A stretch of DNA of 42,860 nucleotides from Pseudomonadota bacterium (GCA_005778355.1 SXON01000245.1:1-42860), one strand, 5' to 3'; counted from the stretch's first letter, positions 1 to 7,981 are shown. Program-made: numbers and translations. Notes: a model not told the origin generated them from the letters alone.

Positions 1-431
1 AGGCGATGAACACCGGCCACGATGGCTCACTCACGACGGTACACGCCAACACCACGCGCGACGCGCTGGCCCGCCTCGAGACGCTGGTGATGTTCGCCGG
101 GCTCGACCTCCCCTCGCGTGCCATCCGCGAGCAGATTGCCAGCGCGATCAACATCATCATCCAGGTGTCTCGGCTTTCCGACGGCAGTCGGCGGGTGATC
201 TCGGTGGCCGAGCTCGTGGGCATGGAGGCCCAGACGATCACGCTTCAAGAGATCTTCGCGTTCAAACAAACCGGCGTGGGTCCCGACCGCAAGGTGTTGG
301 GCACCTTCGGCCCCACCGGTTTTGTGCCCAAGTTCGTGTCGAAGCTGACCGAGCTCGGCATCGCCGTGCCCCGCGGCATCTTCGGCACGCCCCAACAGGC
401 CGCCGCCGCCGTGCCCCGAGGCCGGGCGTAG
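1..431 (+). CDS. cpaF: Tad/Flp pilus assembly ATPase CpaF (TadA), C-terminal fragment
   Basis: Partial gene whose 5' part lies outside the window. The frame is open from base 3, and the ATG at base 6 is internal. The visible part is the end of a CpaF/TadA secretion ATPase, the cytoplasmic motor that polymerises Flp pili. It shows the His-box stretch [13 protein letters not shown] followed by [15 protein letters not shown] and the helical end [21 protein letters not shown], all typical of the family. Walker A and B motifs would lie upstream and are not seen. The stop TAG (429-431) directly abuts the tadB start, so the two are translated as one operon. The fragment is ordinary for its family; only the cut is unusual. 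Confidence 0.93.
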   Translation, partial: AMNTGHDGSLTTVHANTTRDALARLETLVMFAGLDLPSRAIREQIASAINIIIQVSRLSDGSRRVISVAELVGMEAQTITLQEIFAFKQTGVGPDRKVLGTFGPTGFVPKFVSKLTELGIAVPRGIFGTPQQAAAAVPRGRA

Positions 432-1367
432 ATGGACCTCTTCCCGCTCATCTGGGACTTTCGCACGAGCGTGCGCCTCGTGGCCTTGTCGTTCTCGGCG
501 CTGGCCTGGGCCTGGGTGGGCTGGAACCTCGCGCCCATCCTCTGGCGGGGGTGGCAAAACTCCACCAACGGCTACGTGGACTGGATGATGGTGGAGTTCG
601 ACCGCATGTTCATCGAGGTGCCCCGATGGACGTGCACCGCCTCGATCGCCGTGTCGGTCACCCTCTTTGGCGCCCTTGGCTTCCTACTCACCAGCGGCAT
701 CCCCTGGTCGCCGGGCTACCACGTGATCCGCGCGCTGGTGGTTGGTCTTCTCGCCGTGGGTCCCTTCGGCATGCCCACCGGCTTCAACCTGCCACGTTTC
801 GTCGTTGCCCAGATGTGGGAGAAGCGGATCCTCGACTTTGAAGACCAGATGCTCGACGCCCTGGCCTTCATGTCAAACGGGCTCAAGTCTGGCTTGTCTT
901 TGCTGCAATCGATGGACATGGTGCGCGAAGAGCTGCCCAATCCCATCTCGCAGGAGTTCGCGCTGACGCTCAACGAGCAGCGCCTCGGCGTGCCCCTGGA
1001 AGACGCGCTTTTGAACCTCGAGAAACGCATCGGGACGGAAGACATCCAGATCGTCGTCACCTCGATCAACATCCTCCGCCAATCGGGCGGCAACCTCGCC
1101 GAGACTTTCGACACGGTGGCCAACACCATCCGGGAGCGCAAGAAGGTGGAGGGCAAGGTGCGGAGCCTCACCGCGCAGGGCGTGGCCCAGGGCGTCATCA
1201 TCGTGTGCATGCCCTTCGTGCTCGCCTTCGCGCTCTGGACGATGGACCCGGTGCTCATCTCGCGGCTCTGGACCACGGCGCTCGGCTGGGCGCTGATCTT
1301 CCTGATGCTCACCCTGCAAGTCATCGGCGGGACGATGATCCGCCGCATCGTCAAGGTGCAGGTGTAG
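432..1367 (+). CDS. tadB: Tad pilus inner-membrane platform protein TadB (type II secretion F domain)
   Basis: A 311-residue polytopic protein starting with ATG directly after the cpaF stop. Hydrophobic segments lie at about residues 11-35, 67-90, 97-120, 250-270 and 281-305. Between the third and fourth is a cytoplasmic T2SSF (GspF) domain with the expected LDALAFMSNGLKSGLSL stretch and ILRQSGGNLAETFDTVANTI. TadB forms, with TadC, the platform on which CpaF drives Flp pilin assembly. TadC is not downstream: the next gene is an unrelated lipoprotein 24 bp away with its own promoter-like hexamer. The Tad cluster therefore ends here or continues elsewhere. Confidence is high for the family and moderate for TadB over TadC. 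Confidence 0.88.
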   Translation: MDLFPLIWDFRTSVRLVALSFSALAWAWVGWNLAPILWRGWQNSTNGYVDWMMVEFDRMFIEVPRWTCTASIAVSVTLFGALGFLLTSGIPWSPGYHVIRALVVGLLAVGPFGMPTGFNLPRFVVAQMWEKRILDFEDQMLDALAFMSNGLKSGLSLLQSMDMVREELPNPISQEFALTLNEQRLGVPLEDALLNLEKRIGTEDIQIVVTSINILRQSGGNLAETFDTVANTIRERKKVEGKVRSLTAQGVAQGVIIVCMPFVLAFALWTMDPVLISRLWTTALGWALIFLMLTLQVIGGTMIRRIVKVQV

Positions 1368-1379
1368 TCCCGCCGGGGG

Positions 1380-1385
1380 TATGGT
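1380..1385 (+). promoter_or_regulatory. -10-like hexamer TATGGT, 6 nt before the GTG start at 1392
   Basis: TATGGT ends exactly 6 nt before the GTG at 1392, which would put the transcription start on the start codon (leaderless mRNA). No clear -35 is seen. The frame upstream of the GTG runs back to the tadB stop (1365-1367) with no other ATG, GTG or TTG, so the start codon is fixed. The same arrangement recurs elsewhere in this window. Confidence 0.4.
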
Positions 1386-1391
1386 CGCGGC

Positions 1392-3422
1392 GTGCTGCCC
1401 GCCCTCTTCTCGCTCTCCGCCTGCGAACCCGAAACCGAGCCCACCGTCGAGCCCGAGTGCGCCATCGAGGAGGCCGTCCCCGACTACGCCAATGAGCTGG
1501 GCTGCTGGGACGATTACGACAAGCTCGCCTCGCTGCCACTCGACGCCAGCATCCCCGGCGCGCAGTCGGTGAAGACCCTCGTCGACCGTTACGACAACAA
1601 TCGGCTCTATTTCACCAACAGTCGTTGTTACCCCATTCACTGGGACTTCGCGTCCGAGTTCCTGAGCGGCAACGGCCTGCCCCCGGTGGGCGACCTCTCC
1701 TTGTTCAACACCACCGAGTATTACAGTCCAGACCGTCGTTTCTTGCTTGGGAGTGTCAACTACTACTCGGGGCCCGGGTCCTGGGCCTACGAGCTCGCGC
1801 CCTACGACACGGCCGACGCCGACATGGTGGCCACCGCCTACGATCTCATCCAGTCGGCCGCCTACTTTGGCGGCGACCTCGCGTTTCACCCGACGTCTGT
1901 CGAGCAGGAAACGCTGGCGGAGTCACTCCCGGCGAGTGTCAAGATCGTCACCACCGAGCAACTCTTCGAGGGCATCGACTACCAGCCGCTCAACACGGGA
2001 ACGACCACCGGCATCCTTCGTTTCCACTCGGCGGAAGAGGTCGATGGCACCTACACGCCCTTCCGCGAGCTGGTGGTACTCGACCGTGTGCCCAACGACA
2101 TCAGCATCGTGGCCGGCATCATCACCGCCGACTTCCAGACGCCACTCGCGCACGTCAATGTGTTGAGCGTGAACCGGGGCACCCCCAACATGGCGCTGCG
2201 AGGCGCCCAGGAAAACGCCACTCTGCTTGCGCTCGAGGGCAAGTGGGTGTCGCTGACGGTCACCACCGACGACTGGCACATCGAAGAGATCACCGAGGCG
2301 GAGGCCGAGGCCTACTGGGAAGCACACAAGCCCGAGCCGATCAGCGTCAACCCGATGGACCTGTCGGTGACCGACCTGCGCGACCTCGACGAGATTGTCG
2401 ACAGCGAGAACCTGGCCGAGTCGCTGTCGACGAATATCCCCGCCTTCGGCGCGAAGGCCACCAACTACGCCGGGCTGCGCGAGATCGGCGAGGTGGTGCC
2501 GGTGCAGGACGGCTTTGCCATCCCCATGTACTACTACAACCAGTTCATGGAGGATCACGGGCTCTGGGCCGAGATGGAAAGCCTGATGGCGAGCGAAGAC
2601 TGGGCCGACCCGGGCTACCGCGAGGGTGCGTTGGAGGACTTCAAGGACCACATGCGCGAGTTGCCGATGCGCGAGGAGGTGGTGACGCTCATCACCGAGC
2701 AGTTCACCAGTATGTACCCCAATGGCGAGAAGGCGCGCTTCCGCTCCAGCACCAACGCCGAAGACCTCGGGGACTTCGTGGGCGCGGGCCTATACAACAG
2801 CGAGACAGGCGACCCGGCCATCGACAACCCCGAAGAAGACAGCATCGAGTGGGCGGTGAAGAAGGTCTGGAGCCAGGTGTGGAACCCGCGCGCCTACGAG
2901 GAGCGCGAGTACTACTCGATGAACCACCTCGACGTGGGCATGGGGCTCCTGGTGGCCCCGAACTTCCCAGAGGAAGAAGCCAACGGGGTGGCGATCACCG
3001 GCAACATCTACGACGCCACCGGACTGGAGCCGGGTTTCTACGTGAACGCGCAGTACCTCGACTACGACGTGGTCTTGCCCGACGAGGGCGTGATCCCCGA
3101 CGCTTACATCCACTACTACTATCAGACAGGCTCGCCCATCGTGTACATCCTCCACTCGAGCTTCATGGCCGAGGGAGAAACGGTGCTCACGCGCGACCAG
3201 TCGCAGACCCTCGGCAACGCGCTCGACGCGATCAACACCTACTTCGCCCCCGCCTACGCTTCCGACGACGGCAGCTGGTGGGCGCTCGAGGTGGACTGGA
3301 AGTTCGACGACAAGAACAACCCAGGGACGCCCGAGCTCTTCGTGAAGCAGGCGCGGCCTTTCCACGGCTGGTCGGGAGCGGCGGCGGTGGAGGGCAGTGG
3401 GGAGTGTGCCGGGGCGGAGTAG
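1392..3422 (+). CDS. Exported lipoprotein with phosphohistidine and PPDK-type ATP-binding domains in glucan-dikinase order
   Basis: A 676-residue protein. The GTG start is forced by the in-frame tadB stop 27 nt upstream. It opens with a very short lipobox leader ending LSAC (Cys11), so it is probably lipidated and exported. Around residues 235-270 is a PEP-utiliser mobile-domain motif, TPLAHVNVLSVNRGTPNMAL, with candidate phosphohistidine His254. From about 400 to 676 is a pyruvate-phosphate-dikinase N-type ATP-binding domain with FRSSTNAEDLGDFVGAG (Arg451). The His domain before the ATP domain is the order of alpha-glucan water dikinase, not of PpsA or PpdK. The first ~230 residues are unrecognised and could bind substrate. 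An extracytoplasmic ATP-dependent dikinase would lack an obvious ATP supply, so the activity may be altered. The neighbours give no functional link. Confidence 0.75.
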   Translation: MLPALFSLSACEPETEPTVEPECAIEEAVPDYANELGCWDDYDKLASLPLDASIPGAQSVKTLVDRYDNNRLYFTNSRCYPIHWDFASEFLSGNGLPPVGDLSLFNTTEYYSPDRRFLLGSVNYYSGPGSWAYELAPYDTADADMVATAYDLIQSAAYFGGDLAFHPTSVEQETLAESLPASVKIVTTEQLFEGIDYQPLNTGTTTGILRFHSAEEVDGTYTPFRELVVLDRVPNDISIVAGIITADFQTPLAHVNVLSVNRGTPNMALRGAQENATLLALEGKWVSLTVTTDDWHIEEITEAEAEAYWEAHKPEPISVNPMDLSVTDLRDLDEIVDSENLAESLSTNIPAFGAKATNYAGLREIGEVVPVQDGFAIPMYYYNQFMEDHGLWAEMESLMASEDWADPGYREGALEDFKDHMRELPMREEVVTLITEQFTSMYPNGEKARFRSSTNAEDLGDFVGAGLYNSETGDPAIDNPEEDSIEWAVKKVWSQVWNPRAYEEREYYSMNHLDVGMGLLVAPNFPEEEANGVAITGNIYDATGLEPGFYVNAQYLDYDVVLPDEGVIPDAYIHYYYQTGSPIVYILHSSFMAEGETVLTRDQSQTLGNALDAINTYFAPAYASDDGSWWALEVDWKFDDKNNPGTPELFVKQARPFHGWSGAAAVEGSGECAGAE

Positions 3423-3533
3423 GGGAAGAGGGCCGCGCGAGGCTGAGCCTGGCGCCGCCGGGGGGTGCCCGGGAACGGCCCCGTCGCGATGGCTCCGCTG
3501 GCGCGAGACGGCGCGCGAGGGTGGATCGGGTCG

Positions 3534-3595
3534 CGTCGTGAGCGGATACCGCTTGAGTGCACAGCGTCGTGAGCGGATACCACTCGAATGCACAG
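3534..3595 (+). repeat. Two tandem 31-bp REP-like repeats
   Basis: Copies at 3534-3564 and 3565-3595 share CGTCGTGAGCGGATACC and end in TGCACAG; they differ at only a few positions in the second half. Copy one contains a perfect small hairpin, AGCGG-ATA-CCGCT; copy two has one mismatch in that stem. Both match, in reverse complement, the pair at 3693-3754. Confidence 0.85.
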
Positions 3596-3692
3596 GTGGA
3601 GGCCGATTTCGCCGGTCACGAGGGCGTCGGAGCCGGCGGCCCGTCAAAAAACCAGCGTTTGTCCGTTAGTCGCGGCCAGGATGAGGCGCGAC

Positions 3693-3754
3693 CTGTGCAC
3701 TCAAGCAGCGACCGCTCACGACGCTGTGCACTCAAGCAGCGACCGCTCACGATG
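3693..3754 (-). repeat. Two tandem 31-bp REP-like repeats, inverted relative to 3534-3595
   Basis: Copies at 3693-3723 and 3724-3754 both read CTGTGCACTCAAGCAGCGAC on the plus strand and continue CGCTCACGA. Read on the minus strand they keep the outer arms of the first pair (CGTCGTGAGCGG and GCTTGAGTGCACAG); only the central five bases differ (TCGCT instead of ATACC). The last base of the second copy is also the start of the next repeat block. Confidence 0.85.
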
Positions 3755-3830
3755 GGCGCCGCCACCCCCTTCCGTCGGCGCCGCCACCCCCTTCCGTCGG
3801 CGCCGCCACCCCCTTCCGTCGGCGCCGCGA
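3755..3830. repeat. 22-bp tandem repeat, three full copies and a partial fourth
   Basis: Units at 3755-3776, 3777-3798 and 3799-3820 are identical and begin GGCGCCGCCACCCCCTTCC; a 10-base partial unit follows. They lie between the inverted 31-bp repeats and the transposase stop. There are no spacers, so this is not a CRISPR array. Confidence 0.9.
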
Positions 3831-3857
3831 CCCCGCGCCTCGGCGCCAGTGCCCCCG

Positions 3858-4697
3858 TCAGCGCCGGTTCCGCAGCTTCCGCCAGCTCGGCTGCCGGAGC
3901 AAGTCGCCCTCGGCGAGCCCAAAGAAGCGCGAATCATCCAGGACAGTGGCCGCGATCCTCAAATCACCGGGCACATCATTGGCGTGGACAGGATTCGGCG
4001 CTCGCTTCAGCTGGCGGGAGACTGCCGAGCGGCTCGCGCCGATGGCCGCACCGAGCAACCGCGCGTCGCGAACGCCGGCCAGGCTGGCTAGACCGATGCA
4101 GAGCTCACGCGCGGGCCCGCGCCGGCGCACGTCCGTCGCCGTGAAGCGCCCCACCGCCGAGGCCGCGTCGAGCACCGAGGCCAGCACCGCCTCTCGCCGG
4201 GTCAGCTCAGGGAAGGGCGTGCCCAAGACCTCCGCATCGGGATCGGAGGACACGTAGCGGTGGAAGGCCTCGGGTTCCCGCGCCCGGGGGACGACCGGCG
4301 CCACCACCAGCCCGCAGCCGTCGCGATGGGTGGACAAGGGCCACGCGAGCGGGCAACCAACGAGGTGATCGCGCACCGGGTTGAGGTGGATGTACCGCAC
4401 CGTTCGCCGGGCGTGGAGGTCATCGACCACCCGGGAGATCTCGGGATGCCGCGCCCAGACCGGGCCGCTCTCCGCCCTTCGTGCGTTTCGCCACCGGGCA
4501 TAGGCCGACTGCGCCGAAACCAGTTTCTCCTCCGCGTCGGCCCACTCCCCCAGCACGTGCGCGTGATGCGGCATGGCACAGAGGGCTTCGAGACCGGGAA
4601 AGTGCCGGACGAGGGTGAAGAAGAGCGCGAGCCCCTCGGCCCAGGTGCGAAACAGTAGCTGCCCCTCGGCAGCCCAACCGACAACGTGTTGGCGCAT
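3858..4697 (-). CDS. REP-associated tyrosine transposase-like protein (RAYT, Y1 HUH family)
   Basis: A 279-residue protein if started at the ATG at 4697; a TTG at 4709 is the alternative. It has the HUH motif as MPHHAHVL (His45 and His47), a likely catalytic Tyr66 in SAYARWRN, and the diagnostic RYIHLNPVRDHLV (residues 101-113). These mark the IS200-like Y1 transposase domain of RAYT proteins, which act on palindromic REP sequences. After about residue 170 comes a C-terminal region (FTATDVRRRGPARELC to SRSAVSRQLKR) that looks like the DnaA-type helix-turn-helix often found in this family. The inverted 31-bp repeats about 100 bp beyond its stop are natural substrate candidates. Canonical MPNHVH is altered to MPHHAH, but both metal-binding histidines remain. 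It is likely a domesticated transposase. Confidence 0.82.
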   Translation of the reverse strand: MRQHVVGWAAEGQLLFRTWAEGLALFFTLVRHFPGLEALCAMPHHAHVLGEWADAEEKLVSAQSAYARWRNARRAESGPVWARHPEISRVVDDLHARRTVRYIHLNPVRDHLVGCPLAWPLSTHRDGCGLVVAPVVPRAREPEAFHRYVSSDPDAEVLGTPFPELTRREAVLASVLDAASAVGRFTATDVRRRGPARELCIGLASLAGVRDARLLGAAIGASRSAVSRQLKRAPNPVHANDVPGDLRIAATVLDDSRFFGLAEGDLLRQPSWRKLRNRR

Positions 4698-4778
4698 GGA
4701 CACCGCCAAGGCAACCGCCGTGCCAACGGTTCAACGCCGACTCTCGCTATCGAAGCCCCGACAACCGTCAGACGCCCG

Positions 4779-6791
4779 TCAGGGCACCACCGCCGCGGCC
4801 GTGGTGACGGTCCCCGTCGCATCGACGCTGATGGTGACCACCGACTCGATGCTCACGGCGTCGTTGCCCGGCTCGGTGGACGAGGACAACGGCGGTAGCG
4901 CCTGGTTGGAGATGTAGCTGCCGTCGTCGTCGGCGAGCACCACCACCAGCGCGACCGTTGTCCCGGAGGCGGGGATGCCGGTGGGGTAGAGCGAGTCCCA
5001 GGGGAGCAGCATCTCCCAGCCATTCTCGGTGAGCCCGGTCGAGCCCGCGTCGGCCGACGCGCTCCCCTCGGCGATGTTGCCATCGTCGAAGTTCGAGATC
5101 ATGTCCCACCAGGCGAAATCTTCGGGGCGCCCCACGTCGCCGGTCAGGCCGCGAAGGCCCGCCTCCTCGGTGAGCAGGCCCTCTTCGCACTCCTGCGCCC
5201 CGAGGCTGGCCGACACCGCATCGAAGCCCACGCCAGAGGCACTCACGCTGATGCCGAGCTCGGTGATGGCCGCGTCGACCTCCCCCAGCGCGTCGGCGAG
5301 CGTGGTCCCCGCGCCCCAGCCCGTGCTGGAGCCGTAGTCGAGATCGAGCAGCACCATCGCGGCGTTGTCGCCCCGCTCGAACACCCCGTCGATGCCGAGG
5401 TACAGGCCATCGCCGTCGGCGGTGACCCGCAGCCCATCGAGCTGGTTGTAGGAGGCGCCGAAGCTCGTGGCCTGGGTCTGCGTCGTCACCTGCGCGCCGA
5501 GGTCGTCGGTGTAGCCGTCGACCAGCGTCGGCACGGTGGGCGCGGTAACGCTCGTGGCCCCGTCGATCGCGGCGGCAAGCACCTCGTGCACCCACAGCTG
5601 ATCCTCGCGGATGCCGTCGAGCGCGGTCGCCAGGGTGCCTGTGGCGAAGACCGGCACGTCGGCGTTGGTGTGTTTGCCCCAGCGCCACTCGGTGGCGGGG
5701 ACCACGCCGGCGGTGCCGGTGCTGTCGACCGTCAAGCCGCCGCACTCGTGGTCGGCGGTGACGACGATCGTCGCGTCGCGTGAGGCGGCCCAGGTCATCG
5801 CCACCGACACGGCGTCGTCGAGGGACAGGACCTCGTCGTAAACCGAGTCCTCGTCGTTGCCGTGGCTCGCGTGGTCGATTCGCGCGCCCTCCACGAGGAG
5901 GAAGAAGCCGTCGGGGTCGCCCTCGAGCCAAGCGAGGGCGGCCTCGGTCATCTCGGCGAGCGTGGGCTGGTCGGCCTCGTAGCCGTCGGCCACGAAGGGG
6001 AAGGTGTCGTCGGCAAAGAGGCCCAGGAGAGGCCTGCCATCGTAGGCCGCGGCCGCGAGATCGGAAGCGTCGCGGACGAGGTTCACGGAGGCGGTGGCGA
6101 GGAGGTCTTCGAAGGCCAGGTAGCCCCCGCCGAAGGCGACATCGGGCATGTCGGCGAGGTAGGCCTCGGCGATCACCTCGCTGTCGCCGCGATCCTCCAC
6201 GTGCACCCACTGCGCGGAGGGCGTGGCGCCGGTGAGGTCGTCGGTGGTGACGAGGCCCACCGACATGCCCATCGCCCGCGCGCGCTCGCCCAGGTTCTGG
6301 ATCTCCACGCCGTCGCGATCGAGGCCGAGCATGCCGTTGTACGTCTTGTTGCCGGTGGCGTAGGCGGTCGACGACGCCGCGCTGTCGGTCAGCCCCGACA
6401 ACGACGCGGTGCGCAGCCGCCCCTGGAAGGGCAGGGTTTCCATCGTGAGCGAGCCGGCCGCGCCGGTGAGGTACACGCCCCCCCCCTCCACGTGCTCGAA
6501 TCCCATGCCGTCGCCGATGAAGAGGATCACCGCCGGACCCGCCACGACCTCGCCGGTGTCGGTGTCGCCCGTGTCGTCGCCGCCGGTGTCGCCGGTCTCC
6601 GCGCCGACGCCGGAGTCGGTGTCGACGCTGTCGCCGCTATCCCCCGTGTCGGCAGTGTCGCGACCGCTATCGGCCTCGCTGTCGGGCGGGGCGCTGTCGG
6701 TGTCGGGAGGCGAGCTGTCGACGGGCTCGCCGCTATCTTTCGGGTACGTGGCCTCGCCCCCGTCGCAGGCGAAAAGCAAGAGCGCGATCAT
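4779..6791 (-). CDS. Alkaline phosphatase (PhoA-type) lipoprotein with C-terminal extension
   Basis: A 670-residue protein. I chose the ATG at 6791 because it gives a lipobox leader (LLFAC, Cys9) and lies 2 bp after the stop of the upstream methyltransferase. An Asp/Ser/Thr/Gly-rich linker fills residues ~10-80. The catalytic domain follows: FIGDGMG (Asp94, metal), TDSAASSTAYATG (nucleophile Ser137), VEGARIDHASHGND, VVTADHECGG and WGKHTNADVP, all matching the PhoA family. It would hydrolyse phosphate monoesters on the cell surface. The last ~200 residues exceed the usual PhoA length and look like a secreted beta-rich domain with no family I recognise. The Asp-Thr-Gly linker probably spaces the enzyme from the membrane. 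No Pho box was identified. Confidence 0.9.
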   Translation of the reverse strand: MIALLLFACDGGEATYPKDSGEPVDSSPPDTDSAPPDSEADSGRDTADTGDSGDSVDTDSGVGAETGDTGGDDTGDTDTGEVVAGPAVILFIGDGMGFEHVEGGGVYLTGAAGSLTMETLPFQGRLRTASLSGLTDSAASSTAYATGNKTYNGMLGLDRDGVEIQNLGERARAMGMSVGLVTTDDLTGATPSAQWVHVEDRGDSEVIAEAYLADMPDVAFGGGYLAFEDLLATASVNLVRDASDLAAAAYDGRPLLGLFADDTFPFVADGYEADQPTLAEMTEAALAWLEGDPDGFFLLVEGARIDHASHGNDEDSVYDEVLSLDDAVSVAMTWAASRDATIVVTADHECGGLTVDSTGTAGVVPATEWRWGKHTNADVPVFATGTLATALDGIREDQLWVHEVLAAAIDGATSVTAPTVPTLVDGYTDDLGAQVTTQTQATSFGASYNQLDGLRVTADGDGLYLGIDGVFERGDNAAMVLLDLDYGSSTGWGAGTTLADALGEVDAAITELGISVSASGVGFDAVSASLGAQECEEGLLTEEAGLRGLTGDVGRPEDFAWWDMISNFDDGNIAEGSASADAGSTGLTENGWEMLLPWDSLYPTGIPASGTTVALVVVLADDDGSYISNQALPPLSSSTEPGNDAVSIESVVTISVDATGTVTTAAAVVP

Positions 6792-6793
6792 CG

Positions 6794-7597
6794 CTACAAG
6801 CTTGCCACGGTCCAGAGGTACACGCTCTCGGTTGGGTGAACAGGCATGGGCTCGTCGGGCACGGACCAGCCCTCGGTGCCGTGCACCCGCACCTGGTGGA
6901 AGCCGGCGGCGCGGAACAAGGACACCAGCTCGACCGGCGTCCACGCGCGCAGCGACTGAGCGGGCGGCTCGTGCCGCACACCCTTCTTGAACACGACGAC
7001 CTTGTCTTCGATGCGCCCGCGGGCGGCCTCGAAGCGGTAGCTCCGGATAACGTCGATATCGTCAGCGATGACGCCGGGGGGCACGTGTACCGCGCGCGAC
7101 TTGCCCGACCAGTGGTACGGGTTCATCGTGACGGCGACGATGCGGCCGCCGGGGCGGAGCTGGTCGGCGATGCTACCGAGCGCGCGGAGGTGCTCGGCGT
7201 CGTCGTCGAACATGCCAAAGGCGCCGTCCATCAAGAGCGCGAGGTCGTAGGGGCCGCCCGCGGGGAGCCAGCGCATGTCGCCCGGCATCCACATTGGGCC
7301 CGGCTTGCCGGGGTTGCGCCCGTCCCACCGTTGGCGAGCCACGCGCAAGATGCGCGGCGAGAGGTCCACGCCCACCACGGTGTGCCCTTGCTCGGCGAGC
7401 AGGATGGCATGCCGACCCCCGCCGCAGCCGATGTCGACAACCCTCGCCCCGGCCGGGCTACCCGCCAGTCGCTGGATGAACTCGGTCTCTTGCTCGGCGC
7501 GATCGTCGACCGCGTCGTTGAAGGCGGGATCGAGCGCGGAGAGGGCCTCGAAGCGGAGCGTCCACCAGGGCGCGTCGGGGGCAGGTGCGTCGGGCAT
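6794..7597 (-). CDS. Class I SAM-dependent methyltransferase
   Basis: A 267-residue cytoplasmic protein with ATG at 7597. SAM-binding motif I is VVDIGCGGGRHA (about 53-64), followed by the acidic VVGVDLSP at the end of strand 2 and PYDLALLMDGAFGMF as motif II/III; this is the Methyltransf_11/25 type. The substrate is unknown. Its stop TAG is separated by only CG from the ATG of the phosphatase gene, so the two are translationally coupled and probably one operon, although no shared pathway is evident. The start lies 33 bp from the divergent gene at 7631. TACTAA, 9 nt upstream of the ATG, could be a -10 element. Confidence 0.85.
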   Translation of the reverse strand: MPDAPAPDAPWWTLRFEALSALDPAFNDAVDDRAEQETEFIQRLAGSPAGARVVDIGCGGGRHAILLAEQGHTVVGVDLSPRILRVARQRWDGRNPGKPGPMWMPGDMRWLPAGGPYDLALLMDGAFGMFDDDAEHLRALGSIADQLRPGGRIVAVTMNPYHWSGKSRAVHVPPGVIADDIDVIRSYRFEAARGRIEDKVVVFKKGVRHEPPAQSLRAWTPVELVSLFRAAGFHQVRVHGTEGWSVPDEPMPVHPTESVYLWTVASL

Positions 7598-7630
7598 GGC
7601 GCGCGCTTAGTACCACGCCCCGGAGTTACC

Positions 7631-7933
7631 ATGCTGCTCGAGTCGAGAATCGATGACCGTTTCACCCTGCTGATCGACTGCGAGTCGCAAGGTGGGGTCG
7701 ACAAGAACGCCGCTGGCGCCACCGGTCACCCCGACCGCGTGCTCGACAATGCGGTGAAGATCATCCGCGCCGCCGCCGAGCGCCTCGGCGAGGGCCTCTC
7801 CACCGCCGGGAGCGCCGCGCCGGTGACGATGGAAGTGGAGTTCGGCGTGACCGTGAACCAGAACGCCGTGGTGGCGCTGGCCCGCAACCCGACCGACGCG
7901 CACATCCGCGTGAAGCTGCGCTGGGACGGATAA
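7631..7933 (+). CDS. Small Trypco1-like protein (trypsin-co-occurring domain 1, CU044_2847 type)
   Basis: A 100-residue protein with ATG at 7631, preceded by a GGAG Shine-Dalgarno sequence 5 nt upstream. The end VEVEFG-like (VTMEVEFGVTVNQNAVVALA) plus DAHIRVKLRWDG closely follows the C-terminal signature of Trypco1/CU044_2847 proteins, and the middle helix (RVLDNAVKIIRAAAERL) fits too. In the literature these domains accompany trypsin-like proteases and other effector-associated modules in bacterial conflict systems. Here no protease or such module is next to it, so it is an orphan or serves another role. The assignment rests on a remembered family pattern, not a search. Neighbours are a divergent methyltransferase and a lipoprotein. 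Confidence 0.65.
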   Translation: MLLESRIDDRFTLLIDCESQGGVDKNAAGATGHPDRVLDNAVKIIRAAAERLGEGLSTAGSAAPVTMEVEFGVTVNQNAVVALARNPTDAHIRVKLRWDG

Positions 7934-7969
7934 CGACGAGCCGGTGACGCGGCGCTGACGGGCGCGATC

Positions 7970-7975
7970 TACACT
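7970..7975 (+). promoter_or_regulatory. -10-like hexamer TACACT, 6 nt before the ATG at 7982
   Basis: TACACT ends exactly 6 nt before the ATG. The in-frame stop of the preceding gene (7931-7933) leaves no alternative ATG, GTG or TTG, so the start is secure. No Shine-Dalgarno sequence is present. This fits leaderless transcription. Confidence 0.4.
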
Positions 7976-7981
7976 GGCCTG

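Larger units (their letters stand above)
3423..3857. other. Non-coding repeat region next to the RAYT gene
   Basis: This 435-bp stretch holds no convincing gene. It contains two adjacent 31-bp repeats in one orientation (3534-3595), 97 bp of spacer, two more in the opposite orientation (3693-3754), then a 22-bp tandem repeat (3755-3830). The first ~110 bp after the lipoprotein stop are plain GC-rich DNA without a clear terminator. It lies just 3' of the tyrosine transposase at 3858-4697, the place where REP sequences usually sit. Confidence 0.6.

Noticed and set aside
3755-3830. Possible CRISPR array in the 22-bp direct repeats
   Set aside because: The units are back to back without spacers and no cas gene is present.
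4779-6210. Arg/Gly-rich 480-residue frame within the phosphatase gene
   Set aside because: It is a shifted shadow of the phosphatase frame; the phosphatase frame carries every catalytic motif.
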